A stretch of 34,499 nt of DNA from a virus. The notes beneath the pieces are model-generated. The model made no database searches. It worked only from the letters and a program-made list of their open reading frames with translations, and was not told where the DNA came from. Location: IMG/VR virus record IMGVR_UViG_3300044707_000563, positions 1 through 34,499 of that record. One strand, given 5' to 3'. Below, piece after piece: positions 16,629 to 23,884 of this stretch; positions within the stretch are counted from its first letter, which is position 1; every line of letters begins with the position of its first letter. Position numbers and translations under genes: made by a program.

Positions 16629-16927
16629 TCACTCTTTGGCTCTGTGCGAATAATCACCAAGGGCTCAGTGCTTGTGATGTTGGTGTCGGTCGTTTGCTTG
16701 GGCTTGCCGTAGCCGCGATCAAGCAGCATCTCCGCCGCCTTGATATCTCCACGCAATGCCTTGGCTTCAATTGCCTTAAGGATGCGCTCAGCTGTGCTCA
16801 ATCCGTTCTTCTCATCACCCAAGATGTCTGCCATTAGCTTGCCCAACTCTGGAAGCTTACGAGGTCGGCCGTTAGGATTTAACGTCTCCCCCTTCTTCAT
16901 CTTCTTGCCGTCATGTGGGAATGCCAT
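16625..16927 (-). CDS. terS: Probable terminase small subunit
   Basis: This 100-residue protein directly precedes and overlaps the large terminase gene. It has a basic N-terminus with NPNGRPRKLPELGKLM, a pattern frequent in phage small terminases and DUF5681-like proteins, followed by a helical segment (ILKAIEAKALRGDIKAAEMLLDRGYGKP, about residues 49-76, given here as its limits). The helix-rich core would form the DNA-binding oligomer that recognises the packaging site. The C-terminal 25 residues are Thr/Glu-rich and probably flexible. The family call combines position with this pattern. Confidence 0.75.
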   Translation of the reverse strand: MAFPHDGKKMKKGETLNPNGRPRKLPELGKLMADILGDEKNGLSTAERILKAIEAKALRGDIKAAEMLLDRGYGKPKQTTDTNITSTEPLVIIRTEPKSE

Positions 16928-16947
16928 ACGTCTGTTTTTTGTCTGTT

Positions 16948-17082
16948 TCAGTTACGCTTCTTAAACTTAGCCGCTTCTGCGTTAGCAATTGCCACCGCTT
17001 GCTGTGGTGTGTAGCCTTCATCGATTAGCTTTCTGATGTTCATCTGGATGACTTGTGGCGAGTCGCCTTGGAATAGTGGCAT
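16948..17082 (-). CDS. 44-residue small protein at the head of the late operon
   Basis: This short ORF encodes a 44-residue protein starting MPLFQGDSPQVIQMNIRKL and containing the segment GYTPQQAVAIANAEAAKF. The Ser-x-x-Val-Ile...Asn-Ile...Gln-Ala-x-Ala-Ile-Ala layout is familiar from many small phage ORFs near terminase genes, though no function is established to my knowledge. It starts five bases after a TATCTTTG box, making it the first gene of the late block. It ends 20 bases before the small terminase gene. It falls below common length cut-offs, so it is easily missed. Confidence 0.7.
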   Translation of the reverse strand: MPLFQGDSPQVIQMNIRKLIDEGYTPQQAVAIANAEAAKFKKRN

Positions 17083-17084
17083 GA

Positions 17085-17384
17085 TTACAAAGATAGTGTT
17101 TTGCTGCGTTTGATATCTTCCTCAGTCAATTTCAATCTTACAACCTTGTTATAGATAATAACATCGGCGGTCTTGTATCCGGCATCTGAATCGCGCAATG
17201 CTCCGATCAAGTATTCGTTTGGCGCATCCATTTGCAAGTCCTCTGATGCTTCCATAATCTTCTGCATTGCCTTAAGCTTGAATGTAACCTCAACATCTTG
17301 TACTTGTCCGATTGGAGTCAAGTATCCAGTAAAGGTGTCATCTTGCAGCCTCATGTATCCACTTCGCCATCTGTTAGCAGCCAT
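17085..17384 (-). CDS. Hypothetical protein, last gene of the early block
   Basis: This 99-residue protein begins MAANRWRSGYMRLQDDTF; this ATG is chosen because it lies within the stop region of the previous gene (11-nt overlap), while an in-frame ATG at 17417 would extend the overlap to 44 nt. The sequence mixes beta strands (DVEVTFKLKAM, YKTADVIIYNKVVRLKL) with helices. I do not recognise a family. The late promoter-like box overlaps its 3' end. Confidence 0.6.
   Translation of the reverse strand: MAANRWRSGYMRLQDDTFTGYLTPIGQVQDVEVTFKLKAMQKIMEASEDLQMDAPNEYLIGALRDSDAGYKTADVIIYNKVVRLKLTEEDIKRSKTLSL
17088..17095 (-). promoter_or_regulatory. Promoter-like box for the late operon
   Basis: TATCTTTG on the minus strand matches TAnnTTTG and sits five bases before the ATG at 17082, inside the last codons of the preceding gene. 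The spacing suggests a nearly leaderless transcript that would run through the terminase and tail genes. No TTG at ideal spacing upstream is visible. Confidence 0.5.
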
Positions 17385-17559
17385 AATCTTCTGTGCGTTT
17401 TGATTTGTACTGTTCAAGGTATGAGTAAATAAGTCGCTTGATATCTTCCTTCTTGCTCTTTGGCACTCGCAAAGTGATGTTGCAAGTGTCCTCTCCGTAC
17501 TTAAACTTCGGGCCAGCTCCTTTTCTCTTGCCGCCGTGCGTGTTAACTATCTGTTCCAT
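17374..17559 (-). CDS. Small ribbon-helix-helix-like DNA-binding protein
   Basis: This 61-residue protein starts MEQIVNTHGGKRKGAG. An AT-hook-like basic stretch (GGKRKGAGPK, residues 9-18) is followed by a strand (NITLRVP) and two short helices (SKKEDIKRLIYSYLEQYK), a layout typical of Arc/CopG-type ribbon-helix-helix regulators. It has its own TATATTTG box six bases upstream and lies just before the late promoter, so it could be the early-to-late switch regulator. This role is inference. A TTG three codons upstream is in frame, but the ATG is preferred because of the promoter box. Confidence 0.6.
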   Translation of the reverse strand: MEQIVNTHGGKRKGAGPKFKYGEDTCNITLRVPKSKKEDIKRLIYSYLEQYKSKRTEDYGC

Positions 17560-17800
17560 TGCCTGCAAATATAGGAATTAACTTTTGATTGTGCAATTTT
17601 AAAACTCTAATCCATCGAGCACAGCGGCTGAGGTAGTAGGTGTATACAATGCTCTCTGGGTTTGCGTTCATCAAGTGCTGCCTGAAGCTCTCATGCGTGC
17701 GCTGTGTTGAATGGTAGGTCACGCAGCCATCGACAATCTTGCCCTCGATTGGATAATACTCGTTCATCGTCTTGATGATTTTCTCTTCAATACTCATCAT
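17543..17800 (-). CDS. Hypothetical 85-residue protein
   Basis: The ORF is open further upstream, but the ATG ATG pair at 17800/17797 is chosen because it overlaps the previous stop by only 11-14 nt; an upstream start at 17896 would overlap the zinc-finger gene by 110 nt. The protein starts MMSIEEKIIKTMNEYYPIEG and has His- and Arg-containing segments (VTYHSTQRTHESFRQHL). No family is recognised. It ends inside the start region of the following small gene. Confidence 0.55.
   Translation of the reverse strand: MMSIEEKIIKTMNEYYPIEGKIVDGCVTYHSTQRTHESFRQHLMNANPESIVYTYYLSRCARWIRVLKLHNQKLIPIFAGNGTDS
17566..17573 (-). promoter_or_regulatory. Promoter-like box before the RHH-like gene
   Basis: TATATTTG on the minus strand matches TAnnTTTG and is six bases before the ATG at 17559. 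It resembles the spacing at 2196-2203 and 17088-17095. Confidence 0.45.
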
Positions 17801-17975
17801 AATACCGGCATTGTTTGCAGCTTCTGTCGTATCGTTCATGTTCAAATTCAATTGGTAAATAGTGTCCTTGGTCTGTTTCTTCAAATTCACTTCCACAAGA
17901 TTTGCAGCAAATTACAATTCCATTAGATCCATTGTAACGGTATGCTTGTATCTTATCTTTTTTTTCTGTGTTCAT
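17787..17975 (-). CDS. Small zinc-finger protein
   Basis: This 62-residue protein has two CxxC pairs, CCKSCGSEF near residues 23-31 and SCKQCRYY near 52-59, that would form a single treble-clef or ribbon zinc site. It overlaps the VRR-NUC gene by 4 nt (ATGA) and is translationally coupled to it. It may bind DNA or RNA or assist the nuclease, but nothing in the sequence decides this. Confidence 0.65.
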   Translation of the reverse strand: MNTEKKDKIQAYRYNGSNGIVICCKSCGSEFEETDQGHYLPIEFEHERYDRSCKQCRYYDEY

Positions 17976-18301
17976 GTTGTTTCGTTGATGATTTTTAAAA
18001 ATTCTGCTTCACTTCTTACAATGTGATACTCGTGCCCGAGTGATAGGCAAAGCTTCTGGAAGCTGACTTGCTGAGGTGACTGTCTGCCAATGTCGGTCTT
18101 CCATTCAATCCAACATGTCTTGCCTTCCGGCTTCAAGTAGCACATATCAGCAACACCGGCAATGACTCCCATCGCTTTATTCATGGCTCCCTTGATGCCG
18201 TTAATGGAGTTGTTGTTGATCGCAAAAATGCGTCCTCTTAGGTCTGGGCGGGCGTTCCAAAGGTTTTGGAATGCTCTCGCTTGATTTTGTACTTCGCTCA
18301 T
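17972..18301 (-). CDS. VRR-NUC domain nuclease
   Basis: This 109-residue protein is a stand-alone VRR-NUC domain of the PD-(D/E)XK superfamily. Key features are Asp52 in GVADMCYLKPEG, Glu66-x-Lys68 in CWIEWKT, and Gln78 in GRQSPQQVSFQKL. Stand-alone phage VRR-NUC proteins are thought to act as structure-specific nucleases, such as Holliday junction resolvases. It is the expected length for the minimal family. It lies directly downstream of the candidate origin region and the primase-helicase gene, fitting a role in resolving replication or recombination intermediates before packaging. Family assignment is confident; the substrate is inferred. Confidence 0.88.
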   Translation of the reverse strand: MSEVQNQARAFQNLWNARPDLRGRIFAINNNSINGIKGAMNKAMGVIAGVADMCYLKPEGKTCWIEWKTDIGRQSPQQVSFQKLCLSLGHEYHIVRSEAEFLKIINETT

Positions 18302-18487
<186 letters not shown>

Positions 18488-20644
18488 TTAGTGCATGATG
18501 CTGCCTGATGCATCTGTGTTGTTTCTTGAAACGAAGTACATCATTATCAACTGATTGCGTTTTCCTCTGCGCTCTTTAACAAATCCAAGCTTAGTAAGAA
18601 TTTGACCAATGCGATTTGTATTTAGGTAGTTGAATTTTGTATCCATCATTAAAAATTGTTGAATATCGGTGAGTGACATCCACTCGCCGTATGAAGTTGA
18701 TGATCCAGGTTGAAGCTTTTTATTAATCAAATCATCTTCTGGAGTCGAAAGTTTGAACATCTCTGTTGCTTCATTGAGCTCAAGAATTTCATCACCAAGT
18801 ATTCTATATTCAGCACCCATTTGGTACATGGCAAACAACTCGCGCCATAGACCAACCTTATCACATTTGTTGTATAGTTCTTGATTAATACCAAGGATAT
18901 TAATACCAATGATTCTTCTGTTGCCTGTTGCATCACTTAAAATTTGAGTATCGTTGGAAGTACCGCAGAAAACTGCAAGCCTTCTAAGATCAACTGAAAC
19001 TCTGCCATATGGCTCGCGCACGTTAATAAACTCCTTTGATGTGAGCTCCTTAAGTCGCTTATCTTCTTTCTTGGACTTACCACCGTACTCGTCATCATTA
19101 ATGATAAGCTTGCCGCACATAAGAATCTCGTCATCTTTGCCGGCATCCATCTTAGATTCAGCATATAGGTATCTAATAGGCTTTGGAAGTAGGTATCGAA
19201 ACCAGTGTGTCTTTCCAGTTCCTTGCTGAGCTCCACAGAAAACGAGCACGAGAGCTGAGTGATTTCCATAAGCTGATGCGACAATTGAAAGCAGCCATCG
19301 AGTGATCCACTTGCTTGCGTTAGGTGTGTCAGTGATTACGCTTTCAATTAACATTGTTAAGTTAGGCCAGTAATCATCATTGGTTTGGTATAACTCCTCT
19401 TCAAAAAATTCATGCAATGGATTATAAGTATTTATTCGATTTGAAAATATAATTGATGTAACCAATTCTTTTGATGATTCTTTAAACACTGCTTTTGAAT
19501 CAAGGTAAATTGAGTTAAGATCACTATCATCAATTGCTCTTCCGTTGAGCTCAATCTTTCGAGTAATAAGATTCTTTTTAAGTTCGAATGTTTTAATGTA
19601 TGCAGCAATGTCCTCGCTTATGTTTTCTGATTTGAATTTGATGTCTTTGCTTGCCATCTGCTCCACAATCTGCTTGGAGTCCTCAGGACTAATTCCTGCA
19701 TGCTTCTCGAGTGTTTCGATTATTGCATCGGTTGACAGTCCTGCCGCTCTTTGAGTAGTAGCAGATCGCATGATGCTCTTGGTGTACTCTGAATACCTAT
19801 CGATGCCATTCTGCTTTGCATGATAGTAGATTGTGCTGATGGATGACTTCTTGGACTTGGACTCGCTATGGTTGTTAAGACAAGCGGTGAACTGCGCATC
19901 GCAATCGATGGAGTTGTACTTTGAGCTGTGCGATGATAAGGTATGAAAGTGATTTCGGCCTTCTTCTCCGAACTCGGAAACAAGGGCATAGCAGATGCTT
20001 ATCCAATCGGAGTAATCTTCGCAAAGATTTAGCCCTTTCTTATCCATCTGGTCTATGATGGCATCGAAGTCTGATTTAATTACCAGAATCTTCTCTGATT
20101 TAAACTGCTTCTTTTTAGGAAGATACTTCTTAAATATTGCTGATTTCTTGTTGATAAGTAGGAATGGATCGTAAGATGCAAATCGAGCTCTTGAGACATC
20201 CTTGCCGGACTGATCAACGATAATTTGATACTCGTTGTAAAGATAAGCAGCTATTGCATTAAAGGCATCGAGATGGCGAGTGCCATCAATCTTAATAATT
20301 AAGCATAGGCCATTGCCTCCGATTGAAATAAATGCAGAATAAAGATAAGCATCAGCACTTATTCGCTTTTTAGTGGCAGCAGGATCATCGATGTTGTCGA
20401 TGTCAATGGCTATAAATCCAGAGTGCTTTCGTAGGCCGTCAACCTTTCGCTCGGCAAATGAGCCGCTGATGGTAACTACTGGAGCATTTTTCTTCTTAAG
20501 GTCTTTTATTTCTTTAGTTGGAGCATTGCGAACTTCGAGAGCGATGTCTTGCCATTTGCCTGTTTGAACTCCTTCGAGGAAAGTGTCAATTTCGATGTCG
20601 ATGTCTTGCTTGTCATGGACATTTTTATAGGATGATATCAGCAT
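18488..20644 (-). CDS. VirE/BT4734-like primase-helicase
   Basis: This 718-residue replication protein has an N-terminal BT4734-like domain (about residues 1-180), including HSGFIAIDIDNID near residue 79, whose acidic residues resemble the metal site of primase-like domains. Linker helices follow, then a C-terminal virulence-associated E-type P-loop ATPase (about 420-630): Walker A GAQQGTGKT (471-479), Walker B-type LIINDDE and an arginine-containing GNRRIIG motif. Such fusions are common in Bacteroidota phages and mobile elements and are thought to prime and unwind DNA. The C-terminal tail resembles a winged-helix segment. Its 5' end overlaps the upstream helicase gene by 20 nt; its 3' end borders the candidate origin. 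No phage DNA polymerase was found, so host polymerase is presumably recruited. Confidence 0.85.
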   Translation of the reverse strand: MLISSYKNVHDKQDIDIEIDTFLEGVQTGKWQDIALEVRNAPTKEIKDLKKKNAPVVTISGSFAERKVDGLRKHSGFIAIDIDNIDDPAATKKRISADAYLYSAFISIGGNGLCLIIKIDGTRHLDAFNAIAAYLYNEYQIIVDQSGKDVSRARFASYDPFLLINKKSAIFKKYLPKKKQFKSEKILVIKSDFDAIIDQMDKKGLNLCEDYSDWISICYALVSEFGEEGRNHFHTLSSHSSKYNSIDCDAQFTACLNNHSESKSKKSSISTIYYHAKQNGIDRYSEYTKSIMRSATTQRAAGLSTDAIIETLEKHAGISPEDSKQIVEQMASKDIKFKSENISEDIAAYIKTFELKKNLITRKIELNGRAIDDSDLNSIYLDSKAVFKESSKELVTSIIFSNRINTYNPLHEFFEEELYQTNDDYWPNLTMLIESVITDTPNASKWITRWLLSIVASAYGNHSALVLVFCGAQQGTGKTHWFRYLLPKPIRYLYAESKMDAGKDDEILMCGKLIINDDEYGGKSKKEDKRLKELTSKEFINVREPYGRVSVDLRRLAVFCGTSNDTQILSDATGNRRIIGINILGINQELYNKCDKVGLWRELFAMYQMGAEYRILGDEILELNEATEMFKLSTPEDDLINKKLQPGSSTSYGEWMSLTDIQQFLMMDTKFNYLNTNRIGQILTKLGFVKERRGKRNQLIMMYFVSRNNTDASGSIMH

Positions 20645-22103
20645 TATATATTGATTTTAGGGTTGTTTTTAGTTTTTCATCAGCCAATTCTTTGTGGAAT
20701 CGATTGAAATTTTTTCTGCGTTCACGACACCAGAGCCTCGCAATTTCGTGATTCTTTTTCTGAATATGCAAGTAGTTGTCTGCATTTAATTTCTTGATGT
20801 TTTTTTTTGCAAGCAGGGCTACATGTTCAATGGCTACGAATAGGGATCTGTATTCTTTGTGATGCTCATTCATTTTAATAAGCTTCTTGATATCGACTGA
20901 ATCGGTCATGAGGATGAAGTCATTGATTCCTTCATCAGCAACTTTAGCTCTTCCAAATTCATGACCACAAAATTCGCATTCTAAACTTGCCGCATGAATA
21001 TATGATTCACATCCTGGACATTCCTTCATTGGAGCAACACCATCAGCAGGATCTTTAGGATTATGAAATACTTGATTCCAATCTCGAGGTGATGACCATG
21101 CTCCATGTGTTATGCAATTTGCTCCAAGATCGATGATGGTGAAAGCGAGCTTAACTGGATGCGGCCTTGCTCCTCTGCCGCACATTTGAAGCCATAGCGG
21201 CATCGATGCTGTTGCCTTGTTAACAATTACCGTCTCGATGTCGGGTTGGTCGAAGCCTGTTGTTGCAATTCCAATGTTGTTTAGGATAGCATCTGGAGTG
21301 TTGGCAAACCACTCGAGTATCTCTTCTCTGTCGCTTGAATCAGCATCAAGATGCCGAGAGTTAAATCCTTCAGCAATGAAGGCCGCATTGACTCCTTGCG
21401 AGTGCTCTACATTGCAATTGAAGATTATTGTTTTTTGACCTATCGAATGCTTCTTGTAAGCATTGATTGTGGTGTCGATGTACTTTGGCTCTTTATAAAT
21501 TTGAGCCATTTGGGCTTGATCAAATTCTCCTGCTTTCATTTTTAACCTTGCACGATTAACTATTTTTGGAGAAGAGTATGTTCGCTCAGGGCAAAGGAAG
21601 CCTTGCTCGATTAAGTCTGGGATATCGATGCCGCAAACAATGTCGGTGAAGTAGTTGCGCAGTGGATTGGTCTTCTTGGCGGCAAGTGGTGTTGCTGTGA
21701 ATCCAATGATAAGCGGCTCTTTGAAGTGCTCAATCACCTTGGTGAAGTTTCCGATGTGGCACTCGTCAACGATCACCATTCCGATATTCTGGAACAGATG
21801 CAGCCGCTTATGAGCTGACTCAACCATTGCGACATATACGCGAGCTTTGGGGATTGTCTTCATTCCAGCCACTACTTTTTGCACTGGAAGGTTGATGGCT
21901 TTGCATGCCTGTGTGAGCAGTTCTTCGCGGTGCACGAGTATTAAGACATCTTGCGTTGACTTCGCGCAGTAGCGGTCACATATCGCGGCGAAGCAAACTG
22001 TCTTGCCTCCACCTGTTGCGAGCTGAGCAACCACCTTGCGATGGGTGCGCAGCTTCGCAGCAATGTTGTTGATGAATCGCTCTTGGTAGGGTCGCAGGAT
22101 CAT
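20625..22103 (-). CDS. SF2 DEAD/DEAH-type helicase with C-terminal zinc finger
   Basis: This 492-residue superfamily 2 helicase has motif I ATGGGKT (residues 29-35), motif Ia-type ILVHREELLTQA (55-66), motif II DECH (113-116), motif III-type GFTATP (134-139) and motif VI QMCGRGARPHP. The C-terminal part carries CPGC...CEFCGHEF, a probable four-Cys zinc finger. It resembles ResIII/RecQ-like phage helicases used in replication fork remodelling or recombination. The start overlaps the preceding small gene by 4 nt and the stop lies 20 nt inside the primase-helicase gene, so these proteins are made together. Family call is confident; polarity and exact task are unknown. Confidence 0.92.
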   Translation of the reverse strand: MILRPYQERFINNIAAKLRTHRKVVAQLATGGGKTVCFAAICDRYCAKSTQDVLILVHREELLTQACKAINLPVQKVVAGMKTIPKARVYVAMVESAHKRLHLFQNIGMVIVDECHIGNFTKVIEHFKEPLIIGFTATPLAAKKTNPLRNYFTDIVCGIDIPDLIEQGFLCPERTYSSPKIVNRARLKMKAGEFDQAQMAQIYKEPKYIDTTINAYKKHSIGQKTIIFNCNVEHSQGVNAAFIAEGFNSRHLDADSSDREEILEWFANTPDAILNNIGIATTGFDQPDIETVIVNKATASMPLWLQMCGRGARPHPVKLAFTIIDLGANCITHGAWSSPRDWNQVFHNPKDPADGVAPMKECPGCESYIHAASLECEFCGHEFGRAKVADEGINDFILMTDSVDIKKLIKMNEHHKEYRSLFVAIEHVALLAKKNIKKLNADNYLHIQKKNHEIARLWCRERRKNFNRFHKELADEKLKTTLKSIYNADIIL

Positions 22104-22357
22104 GCGTACTTCTTCTTGTATAACTGCTCACCCACAGGCTTTCCGAGGGCTATATTGCCAAGCATCATGTCCTTGGCGCATTCATTACAGATGTCGATGA
22201 TCATCTGCTTTTCGTTGGGGATTTCATTCTCGCAGAATAGTGCGATGTGCTCGTAAACTAATGCCATTGCCAGAGCGTATGGCTCTTGAGATTGTCGGTA
22301 CTCTTGCGCTCCATCTTTGCAGAGCTGCTGGACTTTTTTCAAGGAAGTCGATGTCAT
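22100..22357 (-). CDS. Hypothetical helical protein (possibly C-terminal half of a frameshifted gene)
   Basis: This 85-residue ORF starts MTSTSLKKVQQLCKDGAQ and ends GEQLYKKKYA, overlapping the helicase start by 4 nt. It is helix-rich with a Cys pair (DICNEC). Its first eight codons overlap the preceding ORF in another frame. If the A6 run at 22334-22339 were five bases, the two ORFs would read through as DIDFLEKVQQLCKDG without a break. It may therefore be an independent small gene or part of one 146-residue protein. No family recognised. Confidence 0.55.
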   Translation of the reverse strand: MTSTSLKKVQQLCKDGAQEYRQSQEPYALAMALVYEHIALFCENEIPNEKQMIIDICNECAKDMMLGNIALGKPVGEQLYKKKYA

Positions 22358-22541
22358 AAATATTAGGGGATTTGTAATTTGTTTTAATTCTTCCAGGTGT
22401 GCTCCAAACTATTTCGACATACTTAGTATCCTCGGCAAGGCTGATGAATACCGTTGCATCATCGAAGTGATTGTACATCATCTTTAGATGCTTGAAGTTT
22501 GTCTCTATGTATATGAAGTCGCGATGCAGGAAGTAATACAT
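22224..22541 (-). CDS. Hypothetical protein (possibly N-terminal half of a frameshifted gene)
   Basis: Reading from the ATG at 22541 (MYYFLHRDFIYIETNFKHL), which lies 23 nt after the exonuclease stop, the first 69 residues look like a natural alpha/beta protein ending DIDFLEK. The following 36 residues, rich in Arg, Ser and Ala, overlap the next gene by 134 nt and look like out-of-frame sequence. An earlier ATG at 22652 would overlap the exonuclease gene by 88 nt and is rejected. See the adjoining 22100-22357 entry for the frameshift possibility. No family recognised. Confidence 0.5.
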   Translation of the reverse strand: MYYFLHRDFIYIETNFKHLKMMYNHFDDATVFISLAEDTKYVEIVWSTPGRIKTNYKSPNIYDIDFLEKSPAALQRWSARVPTISRAIRSGNGISLRAHRTILRE

Positions 22542-22563
22542 CACGTTGGTAAAACTGTAATTC

Positions 22564-23127
22564 TCAAAGCCCTCTGTGGACCAGGTACTCTTTAATGAGG
22601 TTTTCTGCTTCTTCAATTTCTGAAGGTGTATGTCGATGGATAAAAAGTTCACCTTTGAACTTATTGGGCACTCCTATGTAATAGAAGTTTGTTGCCGAGT
22701 ATCCAGTAAGGTATGAATACCATACTGCCTGGATGTGGTTGTAGTGCTTAGTCATGTCGGAGGCGAATGCTCGGAGGTTAGTGCAGGATGTTGTCTTGAT
22801 GTCTGCATTAATCGAGTACATTGGGCAGTGCAAGTCAAGGATGCCTTTTGCTGCCACCTTGCGCCCATCAATCTCAAGCTCCTTGATGAAGGTGATTTCT
22901 TTTCCTGACTTCTCGAATACCAAGCGGAGCATTGGATGCTTCATGATGCAGTCGTAAACTTGGCGAGCATTGGGGGGCATGTCCTTTGGCTCGGTCTCAA
23001 GCAGATTGCGATGGAACTCCGCTCCTCTCTCGAGAGCACCGGCAGCGTATTGGATGCTGCCAGTGAAATGCCTCTTGATGCTTGATGCGTTGATTGCTTC
23101 GATGCTGTTGTAGATGTCGCGGCTCAT
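22564..23127 (-). CDS. RecE-like PD-(D/E)XK exonuclease
   Basis: This 187-residue protein has the motif order of lambda-exo/RecE-type nucleases: GAEFHRNLLE with His39, an acidic residue before VAAKGILDLH (Asp98), ADIKTT (Asp109 and Lys111) and HIQAVWYSYL (Gln133). These proteins resect double-strand ends to leave 3' single strands for annealing. It is shorter than full RecE and equals roughly its nuclease domain. In the same operon are an SSB-like protein and a DUF1351-like protein, a familiar recombination group, although no RecT/Erf/Beta annealase was recognised. It overlaps the upstream nuclease gene by 4 nt. Confidence 0.8.
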   Translation of the reverse strand: MSRDIYNSIEAINASSIKRHFTGSIQYAAGALERGAEFHRNLLETEPKDMPPNARQVYDCIMKHPMLRLVFEKSGKEITFIKELEIDGRKVAAKGILDLHCPMYSINADIKTTSCTNLRAFASDMTKHYNHIQAVWYSYLTGYSATNFYYIGVPNKFKGELFIHRHTPSEIEEAENLIKEYLVHRGL

Positions 23128-23642
23128 GAGTTAACTGCATTAAACCTTGCACTTTTTGCCTTTTTAATTGCCTGCTTGAAAGGTTGATTATCGCTATAAT
23201 CTTCACTACCTCCTGCATACCAATAATCTCCATATCTCTCTGATTCTAAATATGCAAATGGTAATACTTTTGTAATTCCATCATTATCAAAACTTTCATC
23301 ATTAAATAATAGCCACATTTGTCTTGCATGTGGCAATCCTACTGCAAGAAGCAATTTTTTATTTTTAGAAAACGGTTTCCATTTATTTTTAAAATCATCT
23401 TTATATAAATCTAAAATTCCATACATATCATCTTGTTCTAAATTTATACTTGGTTTTACCTCAACATAACTATCTAAACTTGGGATGTAAAAATCAGGCA
23501 AATATTTAACACCATTTTCTAATAGAAAACCTTCTGGCTCATACTCCCATTTTTCTTGTAAACTATCAAAATAAACAGCCCATCTTGCTTCAAGTCTTGA
23601 CCTAAAAAAGTGATTATTGTAAAATGTATCAATTGCTTGCAT
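23124..23642 (-). CDS. PD-(D/E)XK nuclease-like protein, AT-rich gene
   Basis: This 172-residue protein opens FRSRLEARWAVYFDSL and continues KWEYEPEGF, YLPDFYIPS and YVEVKPS, a recognised phage restriction-endonuclease-fold pattern. Probable catalytic residues are Glu18, Asp50, Glu61 and Lys63. After residue 75 it is rich in Lys, Asp, Tyr and Phe. The DNA is visibly richer in A and T than neighbouring genes and avoids their GC-rich codons, suggesting recent acquisition. A stretch of seven to eight A residues precedes the start. It overlaps the RecE-like gene by 4 nt, so it has adapted to the operon. Substrate unknown; it could process DNA ends or degrade host DNA. Confidence 0.7.
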   Translation of the reverse strand: MQAIDTFYNNHFFRSRLEARWAVYFDSLQEKWEYEPEGFLLENGVKYLPDFYIPSLDSYVEVKPSINLEQDDMYGILDLYKDDFKNKWKPFSKNKKLLLAVGLPHARQMWLLFNDESFDNDGITKVLPFAYLESERYGDYWYAGGSEDYSDNQPFKQAIKKAKSARFNAVNS

Positions 23643-23668
23643 TTTTTTTAAATTTTATGTGGTTAAAA

Positions 23669-23884
23669 TTACCCTTCAATTTGTCTTTTATCCAATGGAA
23701 TAAATCCACTACCGTTGCCATGTACTACCTTGATGAAGTCAACCTCAACCTTTGCTGAGTTGACAATCACCTGGGCAATGTCTGCGATTGCTTTTGCTTT
23801 GTCAAGCTCCATGTCGTTTTCTTTTAACATCTCGATGATTTCGAATAGGTGATCTCTTAGGTCTTCGATTTTATTGCGTGCCAT
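23669..23884 (-). CDS. Small conserved-looking helical protein
   Basis: This 71-residue protein begins MARNKIEDLRDHLFEIIEML and contains KAKAIADIAQVIVNSAKVEV. Closely similar small proteins occur in many phages next to HNH or recombination genes, but I know of no established function. It is almost wholly helical up to residue 52 and ends with a Gly-rich flexible tail. Its start lies within the HNH gene's 3' end (28-nt overlap). Confidence 0.65.
   Translation of the reverse strand: MARNKIEDLRDHLFEIIEMLKENDMELDKAKAIADIAQVIVNSAKVEVDFIKVVHGNGSGFIPLDKRQIEG

Noticed and set aside
22334-22339. Canonical -1 slippery site (A AAA AAG) at the A6 run
   Set aside because: In the upstream frame the run is phased GAA AAA AGT, which does not fit X XXY YYZ, and the downstream ORF is in the +1 frame.
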